Origin: Siphonodentalium dalli
Lineage: Eukaryota; Mollusca; Scaphopoda; Gadilida; Siphonodentaliidae
Assembly: GCA_032622095.1 (NCBI GenBank)
Contig: CP136064.1
Span: forward strand, 175,972,247 to 176,036,246
Direction: 5' to 3'
DNA: 64,000 bases
Below, one piece after another: positions 1 through 12,605 of the stretch. The notes below the pieces were generated by a model. That model did no database searches. It saw nothing but the letters and a program-made list of their open reading frames with translations, and was not told the origin of the DNA. Both the position numbers and the translations under genes were made by a program. Position 1 is the stretch's first letter; every line of letters begins with the position of its first letter.

Positions 1-262
1 GTTCAAGTTTGTTCAAATGCACATGATGAGGTGAGCCAATTTGGGGCGGTGGTAGATACCGTTAATCCCATGAAAAAAGTTAAGCATTCCTAAAATGTTG
101 TTTTTTTCAGTGTGTTATTAAGGTTGCTAGTTTTATAAAGTCAAGATATGCAGAGGTGGACCGCAAGTATCTTATAAAGCAAATATCGAGTTGCTGTTTA
201 TTGTGAGTGGGGAAAAAAACATCCAGAAGCGAAACTAATTAGGTAAGTGCTTTTAGCAATTA

Positions 263-424
263 CAATAATGCTCTAATTAATCGGAAATATGGCTTGTTGC
301 CATTCATCGGAAAGTTCTCGAGAGCTTTCCGATGAATGGCAACAAGCCATATTTCCGACTAAATCCTGAAAAGTTACCCATAATTCTGCTGTGGTTAAGA
401 AGTCGATTAATTAGAGCATTACTG
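263..424. mobile_element. Palindromic MITE, asymmetric deletion subtype
   Basis: A near-palindrome flanked by TA dinucleotides (261-262 and 425-426). The centre is a perfect inverted pair around CTCGAGAG built on GGAAAG and CTTTCC. The right arm is full length and ends GCATTACTG. The left arm lacks about 60 bases. A TA target with a CAGT-type end suggests a Tc1/mariner-type non-autonomous element. Copies are at 18079-18240 and 36111-36272. Confidence 0.85.
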
Positions 425-437
425 TAGTTCACAGCTA

Positions 438-756
438 TTATATCTCCCAATTTTCAAAGAAAAATTGGGGGTATACTTGATTGACTTTGTCTGTCCTTGT
501 AGTGGTCCGCATATGTCTTAATGTCTGTACGTCCAAGCATATATCTAAGCAATGGTTTATTGGATGTGAATGAAATTTGGTCTGGATGTTCGCCATCATG
601 ACTGCTTTCAAAAGAGGGGGCACATGACATTGTTTACATTTTCTGTTATAGAGTTATCCTTCTTTATTTATCTGGAAATGTGGGTTTTTTCTCCGTCTGT
701 GCAGATATCTCAGCCATGGGTTATTGTATCTTATTACACACTAAGAGGTGATTTAT
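438..756 (+). repeat. Diverged satellite-core element (pearl/HINE-like), single unit
   Basis: It begins with an imperfect hairpin made of TCTCCCAATTTTC and its near complement ending GGGGGTATAC. One diverged core unit follows, with the family landmarks GAAATTTGGTCTGGATGTTC, TAGAGTTAT and TTTATCTGGAAATG. The core matches the 174-bp units at 30627-31670. No coding function is seen. Copies are at 18254-18572 and 36286-36604. Confidence 0.6.
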
Positions 757-763
757 AAGAATT

Positions 764-1240
764 TAAAGGCCCACTTAATTTTAAAGTCGCCGATTATTTT
801 TTTTATGGTGACTTGGTATAACGGTTTTAATAACAATCTATGCCATAAAATATGATTAAAATACTATAATTCATCACTATTTGAAACATCTGTGTCTCAG
901 AAGATGCCCACGGGAGAAATAGAAAACTGCTGAATCATTTAATGACTTCCCCCTGTGACACCCAGAATACAACAGAACTCAAACTTTTTCAATGGAAGGG
1001 GAAGGACTCTATCTTTAATATATAGTGTTATTCCCCCTGAATTGAAAATAGTACTGATTTGTACTTCAATCTTGATGACAAAACGTGTTGGCAACTCAAC
1101 AAAAACAACATGTCCACAGTTTATTATACAGGATACGTTGATAATACAATGTTTTGGAGCTTCCTCTTTCAAATGGTATGTAATATGGCATATATTTTAT
1201 ATAATGTAATCTGGGGGTTTGAAAATTAAGTGGGCCTTTA
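764..1240. mobile_element. 475-bp MITE with 19-bp perfect TIRs
   Basis: The ends are TAAAGGCCCACTTAATTTT and its exact reverse complement. The outermost TA can be read as the target duplication. The interior has no recognisable protein, and short open frames on both strands look like chance. Tc1/mariner-type is an inference from the TA only. Copies are at 18580-19056 and 36612-37087. Confidence 0.7.
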
Positions 1241-3208
1241 ATAGCAAATTAAAAGTCATAATGTCCCACCTGTGAATAACATCCCTGGTGCATGCACATG
1301 CTTGATGTCGGAACTATATTTGTTCACACAAACATGTACGAAGCTCTCAATTTGAAGTTTTGAAATATCATCTTCGACTGTCATAATGTCTTGACAACAA
1401 AAGTATTGATGTTGTACTGCAGTCCAATGAGTTGTGAATTATTTTTGTGCGAAATTGATTCAATGAAATATTTTACAGCACTTAACGTTTTCACAATGTG
1501 CAACAGGAATTTTACGAACTTGGGAGTTTGCTTATGTTGGGAGGAGACAGGTTATGGGGGGTGGGGGTGTGGTTGTCACTGGTGTGCAGTCAAAAATATT
1601 TAAGGTGGACAGCCCACTGCTCAATGGATCCCTCTAGCTACATCCCTGTTTAGAAATACTTGGTTTTAAGTTATTGACAGGAACTGACTTGTGGTCTTCA
1701 GAGTCCCAGTCTTTTCAGTCTTTACAGTAAGGTGGGCGACTACAATCATTGACTGTCTTGTATACATGTAGTAGGAATCATACATTTCAAATAAAATATG
1801 AAGAAAAATATAGCAAATACAAAAAAAATATATTTATTCAAAAAGACAACCTGAAACTGGGTCAGGTGGTCAACCTTTCATACATCAGGAGCTGTAAGCT
1901 GCCAAAAGTCAAATGATGCATGTGATTGACAGATGTTCTCACATATGGATACAAATTTATTATATTTTCCATACATGAAAAAATCGGGCTATGGAATAAA
2001 TCAGGTGAGAGTATATAAGCAGTGAATTAGCATTTGAAGTTAGAAGGTTTATTGATACTTAATCTTTTTTATGGAGTTTCATTATCAGGAGCAGACTTTG
2101 CATTTGTAAATCATACTGAAAAAAAAGTCTCCGAATTTCACATAGATTATAAAATGCTGTATTTTTGTAAAAAAAAACACCTTATTTTACTGTGGGAAAT
2201 TTTGACAGGTTTCTATGCCAATGGTCGCACTGCGCAACGTCACCTTGAAATATATTATGTGAATATTCACACAAAGACAAGATCTGGCCATGCTTTAAAT
2301 CTATGACAAAAGACTGGACAAAGCACATGCGCTATTGAGAAATGCAACACCTGTCAATCATTTACGATTGACACAATTCATTCTGCGATTACATATTTGT
2401 CTGGGCCACCATGATATCATAATGCAAATATATGGTGTCATATTTTTGGATTTTAACTAACTTGCAAAAAAAAATTCTGAGGTTGGCATTTGTTCAGAAT
2501 GATACAATGAAGTATACAGGACAAAACCCGACAATTGCCTTGTACTTTCAAAAGATGGGACAATGTTGTTTTATTACTATTGATGTTAACATGTTCACTG
2601 CCGAAGCCCATTCAATTACATGCAGAAAGTAAGAGATAAGTTGTCGGCATTGAACGTGTTAATCAAGATGCACCGGGCTTCATTGTCCCCCAAAATTTTT
2701 GGAGGACTAATATAATCAGCACGTCGTGCATCCATATCCTTGTTCGCATGATAACCCAATATTCAACAGAATTTCTTGATATTTGGTATGTGGTTCACAT
2801 TTGAGAAAACGGAGGCCAAGTTCGCATTTGATCATGGTCCGATGATTTTTGACAGGAGTTATGCCCCTTATTCAACATATAAATCACTGTTTTTAGTCGA
2901 GTTTTTCAAAAACTCGACTTATGGTTGGCAGCCATCTTGTATTTTACTCTTTACTATTTAGGGCATTACTGTACAGTGTAATTGACACTTTCATTATGTG
3001 TTTACTCACAATTTATCAACAATGTTGTTGGGTGTGAAAAATAACTTTTCATGATTAAGTGTTCATACAATTTCAATGTAGCAGGGTAATGTACAACCCA
3101 ATTAAATATAGCATAAACAAACCAAAAAGAAAACTCAATTTTCATCAGAATCACAAAGGGAGATATCAAATACAAGTTGAGATGTTACAGAGTCTATAGC
3201 TATATATA
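1241..3208. other. No gene recognised
   Basis: AT-rich DNA with short A and T runs and no convincing coding frame or splice structure. A 12-bp-arm palindrome (AGTCGAGTTTTT with its complement) is at about 2894-2920. The same stretch recurs in the two later copies. Confidence 0.6.
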
Positions 3209-3278
3209 GTAATGCTCGAAATAATCGACTCCTTAACCACAGCAGAATTATGGGTAACTTTTCAGGATTTAGTCAGAA
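3209..3278. mobile_element. MITE left arm cut at unit junction
   Basis: Contains the left arm of the palindromic MITE (AATGCTCGAAATAATCGACT through GGATTTAGTCAGAA), then stops abruptly and joins start-of-unit sequence. The equivalent arm at 39069 continues normally into GGCTTGTTGCC. This is therefore the fusion point of consecutive units. The same fusion occurs at 21025-21094. Confidence 0.85.
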
Positions 3279-3282
3279 GTCA

Positions 3283-4408
3283 GAGTTTTTATCAGTCAAC
3301 GATATTCATGACTGATTATTCTTTCACATATTGTTGTATTTATAAACTATTCCCTGTTGTTGGGTATACCCAATAGCCCTGACAAGTTATTCTTTGTCCA
3401 AACATATTTTTTGGCTTTCATGTGAATGTACTCAACAGGTGGTTTGGACTTCATTTGTCCTAAAAAAAAGTCCATAATGTCCAAACCAGAACCCAACAAA
3501 AAAATATTGGATGACCCACTATGTGCCTATTTGTGAGATTTTTTTCATACCCAACAAGGGATTTTTTTCATACCCAACAAGGGAACCCAATAAGATTTTG
3601 GACAACTGACCCAATTTGTGCCCAAATGAGAACCCAAGATGACTTCAACTTATTTGAATTTACTCAACAATGTCTGCATTTTTTAGCCAATAAATATCTG
3701 AACAGATCTATGCAGCCAACAATATTTTAATTGTGCCCAACCAGAACCCAACAAAAAAATATTGGATGACCCACTATGTGCCTATTTGTGAGAACACATT
3801 TTTCATACCCAACAAGGGAACCCAATAAGATTTTGGACAACTGACCCAATTTGTGCCCAAATGTGGGTCCGTGCGTCCGTCACACTTTCTCCCTCCGTGT
3901 GTCCATCCGACCTCATAACTCGAACAACTATGAACCGATTTCAATATTTTTTTGTGTGCAATCTCCTTAGGACCGCATGATGCTAATTGCAGTGCGGTCC
4001 GACTTTCTTTTTTTAAGTTACGCCTTACTTTTCGACTTATTTTGACTTAGAAAATTCTGTCCGACTTAATAACTTTAACAAATATGAACCGATTTCAATA
4101 ATTTTTGGTATACATGCTTCTCACAACACCCTCTCTACATGATGTGGGTCAGGGTTGGCTCGGACTGTTTTTCCTAACATTACACTTCATTTTCGACTTA
4201 TTTTGTGTGTGGATGCTATCAAGTTAGGGTTTACGTATAATGCAGGTTGAATTTGCCACGGTGGGAGTATGCTGGCACCCGAGTGCACAACTCTTGTTCA
4301 TTATACATGTACTCATCGCAATATAGGAGACATTATCTTTGAGTTTTTATCAGTCAACGATATTCATGACTGATTATTCTTTCACATATTGTTGTATTTA
4401 TAACTATT
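3283..4408. repeat. 68-bp direct repeat pair bounding a 1-kb segment found only in unit A
   Basis: The sequence starting GAGTTTTTATCAGTCAACGA occurs at 3283-3351 and again at 4341-4408. Unit B has it once (from 21099) and lacks everything between. The intervening DNA contains an internal duplication of about 250 bp (CCAGAACCCAACAAAAAAAT at about 3486 and 3740) and GTCCGT-rich satellite-like DNA. The single copy in B ends like the second A copy, which fits deletion by recombination between the repeats. Confidence 0.85.
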
Positions 4409-4614
4409 TCTAAATACTACGATTCTCACAAACATTCACAACGCCTGGAATGCACTCCATATTTGGAAATATAATTAACAAATATAGAGATGTACATCCG
4501 TTAGGACTTTCGTCGGCTTTTCAAAGAGACTTGAAGAAACAGCTGGTATTATTTGACACTGACTTATTTATATGGGTTTCTAAATTATATGCCCATTGTT
4601 GGAATAACATGTTG

Positions 4615-5060
4615 AATACGGGGTATACCTTAGTCCCATCTGGGACAGGCCCATTTCCATTTCCAGTTTGATGATTTTGACGACGTATTATGTTATTGGT
4701 CTGTCCCCGTCCGTCCATTCACTTTTTTCGTTTCTGGATGATAACTTTAGTAAGTCTGAAATGAATGGGAAAAAAATTGGTAATTGGGTTTAGTAAGGGT
4801 CATCTGATTGATTTGGTTAAAAATATGAACATACTCCCCCAATTCCGTTGACACAATGTGATCAGTGATAACTAGATAGTTTTCACCTGATCACTCTCAT
4901 AATCATATCCAGGTTAATCATGACACATTCTTCACCTGTATATATAGATTTTGGTATCGATTGATTGGTTTTGAAAATATTAACCCTAACATTAACCAGG
5001 ACATGAACACATGCTATCCAAAGCTATACTTTATCTGGTCAGACTCATATTTATACCTAT
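4615..5060. repeat. GTCCGTCC-type satellite-like repeat, single copy
   Basis: Starts with a hairpin-like GGTATACCTTAGTCCCATCT region, then CCGTCCGTCC. It carries landmarks shared with the degenerate array at 57040-58740: GTTGACACAATGTGAT, TTCACCTGTATA and TTTTGGTATCGATTGATTGG. No coding potential is seen. The equivalent in unit B is at about 21373-21818. Confidence 0.55.
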
Positions 5061-5074
5061 CCAAGTTAGTGATG

Positions 5075-5087
5075 CCCCCCCCCCCCC
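5075..5087. repeat. Poly-C tract, 13 bases
   Basis: An uninterrupted run of 13 C in unit A. The homologous tract in unit B (21833-21855) has 23 C. Confidence 0.9.
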
Positions 5088-6690
5088 TCCAATATATCTT
5101 TCCAATCATCTCCACATTATGTGAATAGGTGTATTGCTGATTTTGAGTCCGTACATTAGAAGGTATGGGTTAAGCATCTAGACCTGTTATTTAGCTAAAT
5201 TTTGACTATGCTAAAAAATTACCTTGGCCAGAAATATTTTATTTGGCTAAAAAGGTTGGGTCTGGCTTTAATAACATTTCTGATTGACAATCTTCATGTG
5301 TAATGAATGTTTCCTTCAGTAGTCCTTGGCATTCAACAAATTAATTTTTGCTGTCTGCAGATTTCCACAGTGGGACACTGAGACAATGTCTGGAACAGTT
5401 TGTTTCAATTTTGCACAAAACATTGGCAGGTTCTGAGATTTGCCTCGGCAAAAAAATAGCTGACAAAATTTCTTTTGCCTAGGTATTTACCTTGGCTCAG
5501 CTGATAGCCGACGCTTATTATCAGGGCTGAGCATATATATGTAATTTTTTGCCCTGGTCTACCCATTACAGCCAAGCAATATGAATGGAATCGGCCCTAT
5601 TGGTACCAGATTGTAACCTTTACAGGCCAACCTTACCCAGAATTTCAGTTTTTGAGTGACTATAGGGATGTTACTTGCCCACCCACTCATTCATTCGAGC
5701 ATCTGTACATCTATCTAGATTTACATTACATGTGATTAGGTTCTCCTTTAATAATTTGTAGTATGCGGACCTAACACTTTTGGGGATTGTTTTCACACCT
5801 TTTATCATCTATTTAGAACGGGTATACATTTTGTGAACCAAAATGGTGTAATCAACTGCTAATATTTTAGTGTAGAGCCTTGAAACATTTAGAGATGATT
5901 GCCTACATATCGGAGATTTGCAACATATACGTGTATGCACCAAAGATGGTATTACTATCTTGGCTACTATGCATCCATATTAACATAAAATGTTACACAG
6001 TGTATTATATGTCCATCTGAGTATGCGTGGACCTAATTCCGCGCATTAAGAGTTTGTCAATATTCATACTTACTTAAGGTTACTTAAGGTTGTTCCTGAC
6101 AGCAGGCGTGGCCTCTTTTTGTCAACTCTTCATTAGTTATCATTTCCATTATTGGTGCGTCATACATGTATATGTATCATTTTTTGTTTTTTTTTGTTTA
6201 GAAATTGATCAACACTGTTTTTAAAGGTACTCAATCCGATTAGATGCTCCTAAAATACTATTTCTTTGGCTTTGATGGTAAAAAATATTTGATTAGAGTC
6301 GAGGAACCCACCCTTCAAAGCTCAAGAGTGATCAGATATCGATTTTTGAAGTTTGTTAATTTTTGGAAATGTGGACCACTTCCACATGCTCAAACAGACA
6401 AATTGCAGTTGTAAGATGGATAACTCAAATAATAAACCTCCAATGGACAAACTCAGAGGTGAAGGTCATTTTCAAAAGTGCTCTTATTTGCTAATCACGA
6501 CAATTTACATTAATTATTATCCAAAAAGTTGTTCTTTCCCCAGTGGTCAAAAGAATGCATAATTGCTCTAAAATAGTGAATTTTCTACAACCAGGTCAAG
6601 GTCACCTAGAGTTCACAGTGAGGTAAAATTTCCAAGAGTGACCATGTGACATTTTTAGCTCAGAAGTTGAAATTTGACTGCTACCAATTA
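5088..6690. other. No gene recognised
   Basis: AT-rich DNA with a tandem ACTTAAGGTT pair near 6071-6090. Short open frames have no recognisable motifs. The equivalent stretch in unit B is at about 21856-23458. Confidence 0.55.
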
Positions 6691-6699
6691 AGCCTGATT

Positions 6700-6885
6700 A
6701 TAATTTTCCGAAGGGTTATTATTCAGGCTTGATTTCCAAGTTAATATTTAGAGTTCAGTCTCTCGGAATAATGTAGAGTGAATTATAACCGATAAAAGTC
6801 TTAAACAAAAAATGTAAGGCTTAGTTACATTCTGTATACGTGATGGCAATACAGGCAAGCGGAGTGAGGGAGGGGACTAAACTCT
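6700..6885. repeat. Dispersed repeat, GGCTTGAT...GGGACTAAACTC type
   Basis: Shares an ordered set of short blocks with 14040-14235: GGCTTGAT, AGTTCAGTCTCTCGGAATAA, GTGAATTATAACC, AAAAGTCT and GGGACTAAACTC. This is therefore a dispersed family with diverged members. Unit B equivalents are at about 23468-23653 and 32053-32248. Function unknown. Confidence 0.5.
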
Positions 6886-7288
6886 ACCTTTCAGTTTGAC
6901 AACATATTGAGTTGGAAGATGAAAAACATAATTTTACCTCTCTCACAAAGTGAACTATGACCTGCTGCGACATCAATATTTTAAAGATAAAATTCAGTGG
7001 TTGTTGTTGTCAACCTCCAATTAGATTTATATCTCATACCACACACATTTCACAAGTTCTTCAAAAGCAAGTATATTAATATCTAACTTCATATCTAGGT
7101 CAGTAATGATAAATATTTTTATACTACATTTCAATTTGTTTTATTTAAAACACTTAAATTTGTTTGCATCTTGAGCGTGTTCTACATCGCCTGCAGCTAT
7201 TTAAAGCAATAGTTCAGTTGATGTCACAGTCCAATTCTTCAGCATGAATTCAATTAATTCATGTCACAAATTTTTCTAATAAGATGTA

Positions 7289-7477
7289 CAGTAATGCCCT
7301 AAATAATCGACTCCTTACCTCAGCAGAATTGTGGGTAACTTTTCAGGATTTAGTCTGAAATATGGCTTGTTGCCATTCATCGGAAAGCTCCGATGAAAGC
7401 CATATTTCCGACTAAATCCTGAAAAGTTACCCATAATTCTGCTGTGGTTAAGGAGTCGATTATTTAGAGCATTCCTG
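7289..7477. mobile_element. Palindromic MITE
   Basis: Starts CAGTAATGCCC and ends GCATTCCTG, with TA on both sides. Both long arms are present (CAGCAGAATTGTGGGTAACT against AGTTACCCATAATTCTGCTG). Part of the centre is deleted around GGAAAGCTCCGATGAAAGCC. The unit B copy is at 24057-24245. Confidence 0.88.
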
Positions 7478-7520
7478 TACTTTCTTTACTGAATACTGAC
7501 TGATATGTAATTCCCTTGGG

Positions 7521-7640
7521 AAATATTCAGATAATAAGTGCAGCAAATGTTTGTTGAACATATTTGAACATTTCCCAACAATAAATAGGAATCCTTCTGC
7601 ACTTGCAATATATCTGTCGTCTGCTCATATGTATCTTATG
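7521..7640. repeat. Foldback repeat around GTTGAACA...GAACATTTCC
   Basis: A short inverted-repeat family: GGAAATATTCAGATAATAAG is followed by TGTTGAACATATTTGAACAT, CAATAAATAGGAATCCTTCT and TCTGTCGTCTGCT. Related members are at 41251-41370 and 42095-42200, and the unit B copy is at 24289-24408. Confidence 0.55.
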
Positions 7641-7687
7641 AACATCCCCCAGATAAATTACAGACCATTCCAACGTATACTTTTATG

Positions 7688-7792
7688 TGAAAAGTTGATA
7701 TTATTCATTGCTCATAAGTATTAAAGACTCCAGCACCTACAAGGTAAATGCCTTACATTAGTATAAAGTGGTAAACATATATGAACATAACA
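7688..7792 (-). repeat. 3' LTR of copia copy A
   Basis: A 105-bp terminal repeat matching 12501-12605 with two differences (CCTACAAGG here, CCTGCACGG in the other LTR). A short purine-rich GGGAG lies just internal to it in sense orientation. Confidence 0.95.
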
Positions 7793-8072
7793 GACTCCCG
7801 TGTGTTCTTTAAAGTAAAGAAGTGCTAAGGAAAAAAGAAAATGTTAGTTAGTGTGCATGTAACGTAAAGTTTAGAAGTGCTAAAAAGAAAGAAAATGTTA
7901 GTTAGAGTAAGTGAGCACTGATGAATGATCTGCTCGCCCAGAAATTAAACTTAAACATTTTGAGCACATAGCAGTCACTTCATGAACATAAGTCACTTCC
8001 GGAATATATTGGTCCATAAAGTCATGGAAACACTTAGCAGTCACTTCCTAAACAAACTGTCCAGTCATCTCC

Positions 8073-11000
8073 TTAACTAGTAACATCCAAATCAGGTTGA
8101 ATCATTCCAGAGCTCAGGACATCTACTAGACTATGGAAATTGGCACCTGCCTTGGTCATACAGTCCGATATCTGTCTACTTGCAGCAATCCATTTCACTT
8201 CCACTTCGCCTTTTTCAACACTTTCCTTGATGCTGGCCAACTCAACTCTCAACCGTTTTTCAGATACTAGTTTAGTAGAGTGAATGTTCTCATACAGTGA
8301 TTTGTTGTCTGTCATACAGACAATTGGAATGTTCTGTTTTTCAGGAACAATTTCCTTAAGAATGTTCTGTACATATATACATAAATCTATCCCATCAACT
8401 AGAGCTAGTGCTTCTGCGGCCAAAGTGCTTTTAACCACTCTCCTTATTTTCTTTGAGAACCATGCAATAGGGCAGCACATGTGATTTCCACCACGCAAAA
8501 ACAGAATTGAACCTCCAGCGCTAGAAACTCTGTCTGATAAATTGGCATATGATGCGTCAGAATACACCACAATCTCAATGTTGTCAAGACTGCCCAAACT
8601 TGGAAACATCATTTTATACTGATTATTCTTGGCTTTTCGGATCACTTTGTTAATCTTTTTGCCTAGTTTACAAGGATTCTCTTCACTTGTGGTGCTAAGA
8701 TCTAGTATGTCAAAGCTGAGATCTGGCCTGGTTTGTGTGGCGATCCAATGTAACTGTCCAATGATTACACTGAGAAGTCGGTCTTGTCTGGAAACAGAAC
8801 TAACTTGCTGTAATTCCTCAATATAATTGTACTGATGAAGTTGAATGATGTCATTATTTTGTGTGATATCCAGTCCAATATACTTAAATATCTTGTCCTG
8901 TTTTTTTCCACACTGAAACCTAGACATAACATTGTCTACCACATTCTTCTTAAAATCTCCTGTACCTGCCCACAGGAAATCGTCCACGTGCATCAAAAAT
9001 AAACCACTTAATTTTCTCCATCTTTAAAGTAGAACAGTGAAGGGTCCATTCTTGATTGAACACATCCCAGTTTGATCAGTTCTCCTCTCACACTCAAAAA
9101 CCAGTGTCTCGAAGCATCGACCAATCCATATACACACTTTTTTAATTTCCACACCTGCTGTCTATCGTGGAGAGCTTCTTCTGGTAGTCGCACAAATATG
9201 TCTCTATCTATGTTTCTCCCCTGCAGAAATGCAGATTTTACATCAATGGAATGAATCATATATTTTAATGTTGAAGAAAGCACAAGAAACAGTCGAAGAC
9301 ATTCTTTGTGAACTGTAGGAGAGTCAGTTTTTGTATCAATCACTTCTTGAAATCCTCTTATCACTAGTCTTGCTTTCACAGCTGTTTCACCATTCACCTC
9401 TTTTTCCGTTATAACCCATCTGGTAGTCACACATTCTTGGTTAGTATACGTCATTTCTTCGTATACTTGAAATTCTTTCCAGTTATCAAGTTCTTTCTGT
9501 TTTGCCAATCTGACAATTTCTTGTTTGTGCTCTTTCGAGGGAACCGTCACAATATTACTTTCCTCTTCATCATCTGATACTAACTCCCATTCTTCCACAT
9601 CATTACTGAAACTCAATCCGATCATTTCTGCATTTCTTCTTTCAAATTCATATATGCCCAGTTCTTTCCAGTAGCTTTGCCACCTCTGCTAATCACTTTA
9701 GCTTTCCTCCATCGGTCACTTCCTTTCATCTTAAATTTAATTTCTGTATTCAGTTGCGGTAGCTGTTTAGATGTAACTTGCTCTGATGATACACTAGTTT
9801 TACTAACTGTCTGATCATTACTTGCTGACATTTGCTGGTTATCACTTACATCATTATTGGGCATACCAGCATCATCTTCTTGCTTAACATCATCTGAAGG
9901 TAACTTGATACTTTCTTTATCTGTTTTTTCATCTTCTGTGTTGCCAACCTCTGAAACTGTTCTGAATTCATCGCCACATCTGGTTAGCCGGCAGGGATGG
10001 ACACGAACATACACACTTCCATGTCTCACAAATACAACTTTTGCATCTTGTCCAATTACCACTGCTGGACCTTTCCACTTATTGTCATTGTCTCTTTTAT
10101 AATACACTCTGTCTCCATTTACAAAAAATTCTTGGGATGCTCTGATTTGATGTCTCAAGGCTTTTCTGATTCTTTCAGATGACTCTGTTTGTATAAAAGA
10201 GCGTCTACTAGAATGAAGGGCATTCAGATGTCTTGCAAATGTTTCAGAGATGATAGTGTTCTCTAATGCTGGCGGTTTGTCGGTTAACACAGAAGGTAGA
10301 TTGGGATTCTTGCCAAAAACCAACTGGTATGGACTCCATCCATAAACCATGCTTAACGAGTTCTTGGCATTGATGGCCCACACCAAAGCAACTTCAAGAT
10401 TCAACTTAGGATGATCTTCAAGAATTTTTGCCACACAATCATCCACTACCGCATGATTTCTTTCGCATAAACCATTTTGCCAAGGACTGTATCCGGCTGT
10501 GTTAAGCATCTCAATGTTCAAGTTCTGACACATGTCACTAAAAACTTCATTTGCAAATTCCCCGCCATTGTCAGCAAGAAATTTCTTGGGTGCACCCATT
10601 CCACTCCCAATCCAAAGAGTCATGACCTTCTCTACTATCACTTCAGGTGTCTTCCTCTTTATCACAGCCACTAGACTGAAGCGCGTAGCCATGTCAATCA
10701 TATGTAGAAAATACAGTCCTGGTGACCACACCTTTAAATCAAGTGCTACTGCTTCATTAAATTCTGTTGCCATAGGTAAGGAAACTGCTGGTCGTGCTGG
10801 AGTCTTTTTGTACATCTTACAGGTTTCACAAGAATCAGTCACTTTATCCACACACTTCAAATGACCATCAGCATATCCACCAGCATCTTTCAGCAATGAT
10901 TTCAGTCTTTTAGCTGATGGATGAGCAAATTGCTTGTGCAACTTCAGAATCACCTTTTCCTTGTCTTGTTCAGACACTGAAGCAACAAGTGCTTCCGCAG

Positions 11001-12365
11001 TCTCATTAACATTAACTGATACATGACCAATCGGAACACAATAATGTCCTGATGTTGTACATTGTAACTGAACCTGCCTTCCAAATATGAGTGCACTATC
11101 ATTTTCCAAGTCCAGTACCATCCTTGCTTTTTTCATGGCATCCTTACTGAGGAGCAAGGGAATGTCACTTTTCACAACATCGGTCTCTATTTCACATTCC
11201 ATTCCTGCAAGCAAACATGGAATTGTAACTCTCCCTTCCGATTTCAGAACAGTTCCACCTCCAAATTTGAAAATCTTGTCACTTGAAGAGTATTTCACTT
11301 TCTCTCGCTCAGCAACAGTCAGAGAATCAACATAGCAGTTTATCCAAGCTCTACCGGTAACTGTTGCACTACAGGCACTGTCTAAAATAGCTGCATTCCG
11401 AGCTTCTGTAGCAAGCATAACAGACTCAATCCCTCTGCTTCCTGTGAACAGAACAGCATTTTGAACAGGCTTAGCCATATTCTCATATGAATGAGGACAG
11501 TTTTTTACAAGGTGTCGAATAGAGTCACAACTGAGGCACCTCAGTGGCAAGCCATCAGGCCCACTAGGATTGATGGATTTGGTGGACTTTGGAGTAACAT
11601 CAGTCCTGTTATGAGAATATTGCCCATGCTGATCGACCGAATTATTGTTCCAACGCCCTCTGTTTGTCCTCTGCCTTTGTCCTCTGAAGTAACCACGTCC
11701 ACTCACTCTCCCCGCATAATTTACTTCTTCAGCCACCATGCAGGATGGTTCCACTTTAATGTTCAAACCAAGATCACATTTACTAGCTGAGGCTGCGTGT
11801 TGACCGAAAAACTTTTTTAGAGAATCACGCATTTGCTTGAACAAAGTTTCAACTTTGGCATAGTCCACACCAGTTAATGCTAACTGCCTATCTTTCATCT
11901 CCAGATTAGATGCTTCCAAGAGCTTGAATGCCAACACAGACTGAGGGAGCTCCATTTTATGTTTCTTTGTCTGGTTATAAAGTTTTTCAAATTCTGTGAC
12001 AAAGTTATCCATAGACTCTGATGTACGTTTATATCTGTCAAATGAAGTGTAGATCTCGTATGCTTCACTCAAATCATCTTTTTTGAAAATCGAGTCCAGG
12101 AACTTAATTAGCTTGTCCAGACCATCATCAGTATTCAGTTCCGCTACACTTAAGTCACTGAAAACTTATCACGCACACCACTGCTGTCATCTTCAGGAAA
12201 CGATAATGCGACCGCTAGACCTTGTTTCTTTTTGTCCACATCAGTAATTGTTTTCCACGCCTTAAGTTCTTCCACCCATCGGTTGTATGGCTTCTTGTCT
12301 GAGAAAATGGGAGGGACTTTATAATTAACCGAAGACGCCATGAGTCCAAACTGACCGCTATACAC
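8073..12365 (-). pseudogene. Copia gag-pol, copy A, three frame breaks
   Basis: Reads as fragments of 71, 816, 205 and 307 residues. The first break, near 12160, separates the gag N-terminus and is shared with copy B. A 4-base deletion near 9633, between integrase and reverse transcriptase, and a 1-base deletion near 9010, just before the HVDD box, are specific to this copy. Recognisable parts are the zinc knuckle (CLSC...H...C), protease DSAC, integrase zinc finger and D,D-35-E, reverse transcriptase with HVDD and RNase H ending SDCMTK. It cannot make a continuous polyprotein. A few missense differences from copy B are also present, for example L for P in VRLPEE. Confidence 0.93.
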
Positions 12366-12500
12366 TGCTCTATGTCCGTAATCACGCTACGCTGTCACTA
12401 AACTGTAATGTCGCTAATATTAAGACACTGCATCCATATACGCTATGATTTCATCACATCAGGTAGAATCCTCTGCATGTGGTCCTCGCTCCTGCTTCCA

Positions 12501-12605
12501 TGAAAAGTTGATATTATTCATTGCTCATAAGTATTAAAGACTCCAGCACCTGCACGGTAAATGCCTTACATTAGTATAAAGTGGTAAACATATATGAACA
12601 TAACA
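12501..12605 (-). repeat. 5' LTR of copia copy A
   Basis: The second 105-bp LTR, followed by TTATG at 12606-12610, which duplicates the bases before the other LTR. It should carry the element promoter, but no confident TATA box is assigned. Confidence 0.95.

Larger units (their letters stand above)
1..3278. repeat. Partial tandem unit (tail of an upstream unit)
   Basis: This is the final 3,278 bases of the segmental repeat unit. They recur almost base for base at 17817-21094 and again at 35849-39138. The last shared base lies in the left arm of a palindromic MITE. Beyond it, this copy joins start-of-unit sequence, whereas the third copy continues the MITE arm into unique DNA. The upstream remainder of this unit is outside the window. 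It holds a MITE, a satellite-type repeat and a TIR element but no recognisable gene. Confidence 0.93.
7688..12605 (-). mobile_element. Ty1/copia LTR retrotransposon, copy A
   Basis: A 4,918-bp element on minus, bounded by 105-bp LTRs that begin TG and end CA and flanked by the 5-bp duplication TTATG (7683-7687 and 12606-12610). Sense order is gag, protease, integrase, reverse transcriptase, RNase H, which is diagnostic of copia. A TGG directly next to the 5' LTR (12498-12500) is consistent with a tRNA primer-binding site. Small size and very short LTRs resemble the animal GalEa-like copia group, but that subgrouping is inference. Coding regions are broken. Confidence 0.96.

Noticed and set aside
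10532-10864. Plus-strand open frames inside the copia element (for example 110 codons)
   Set aside because: Antisense shadows of the integrase-coding region.
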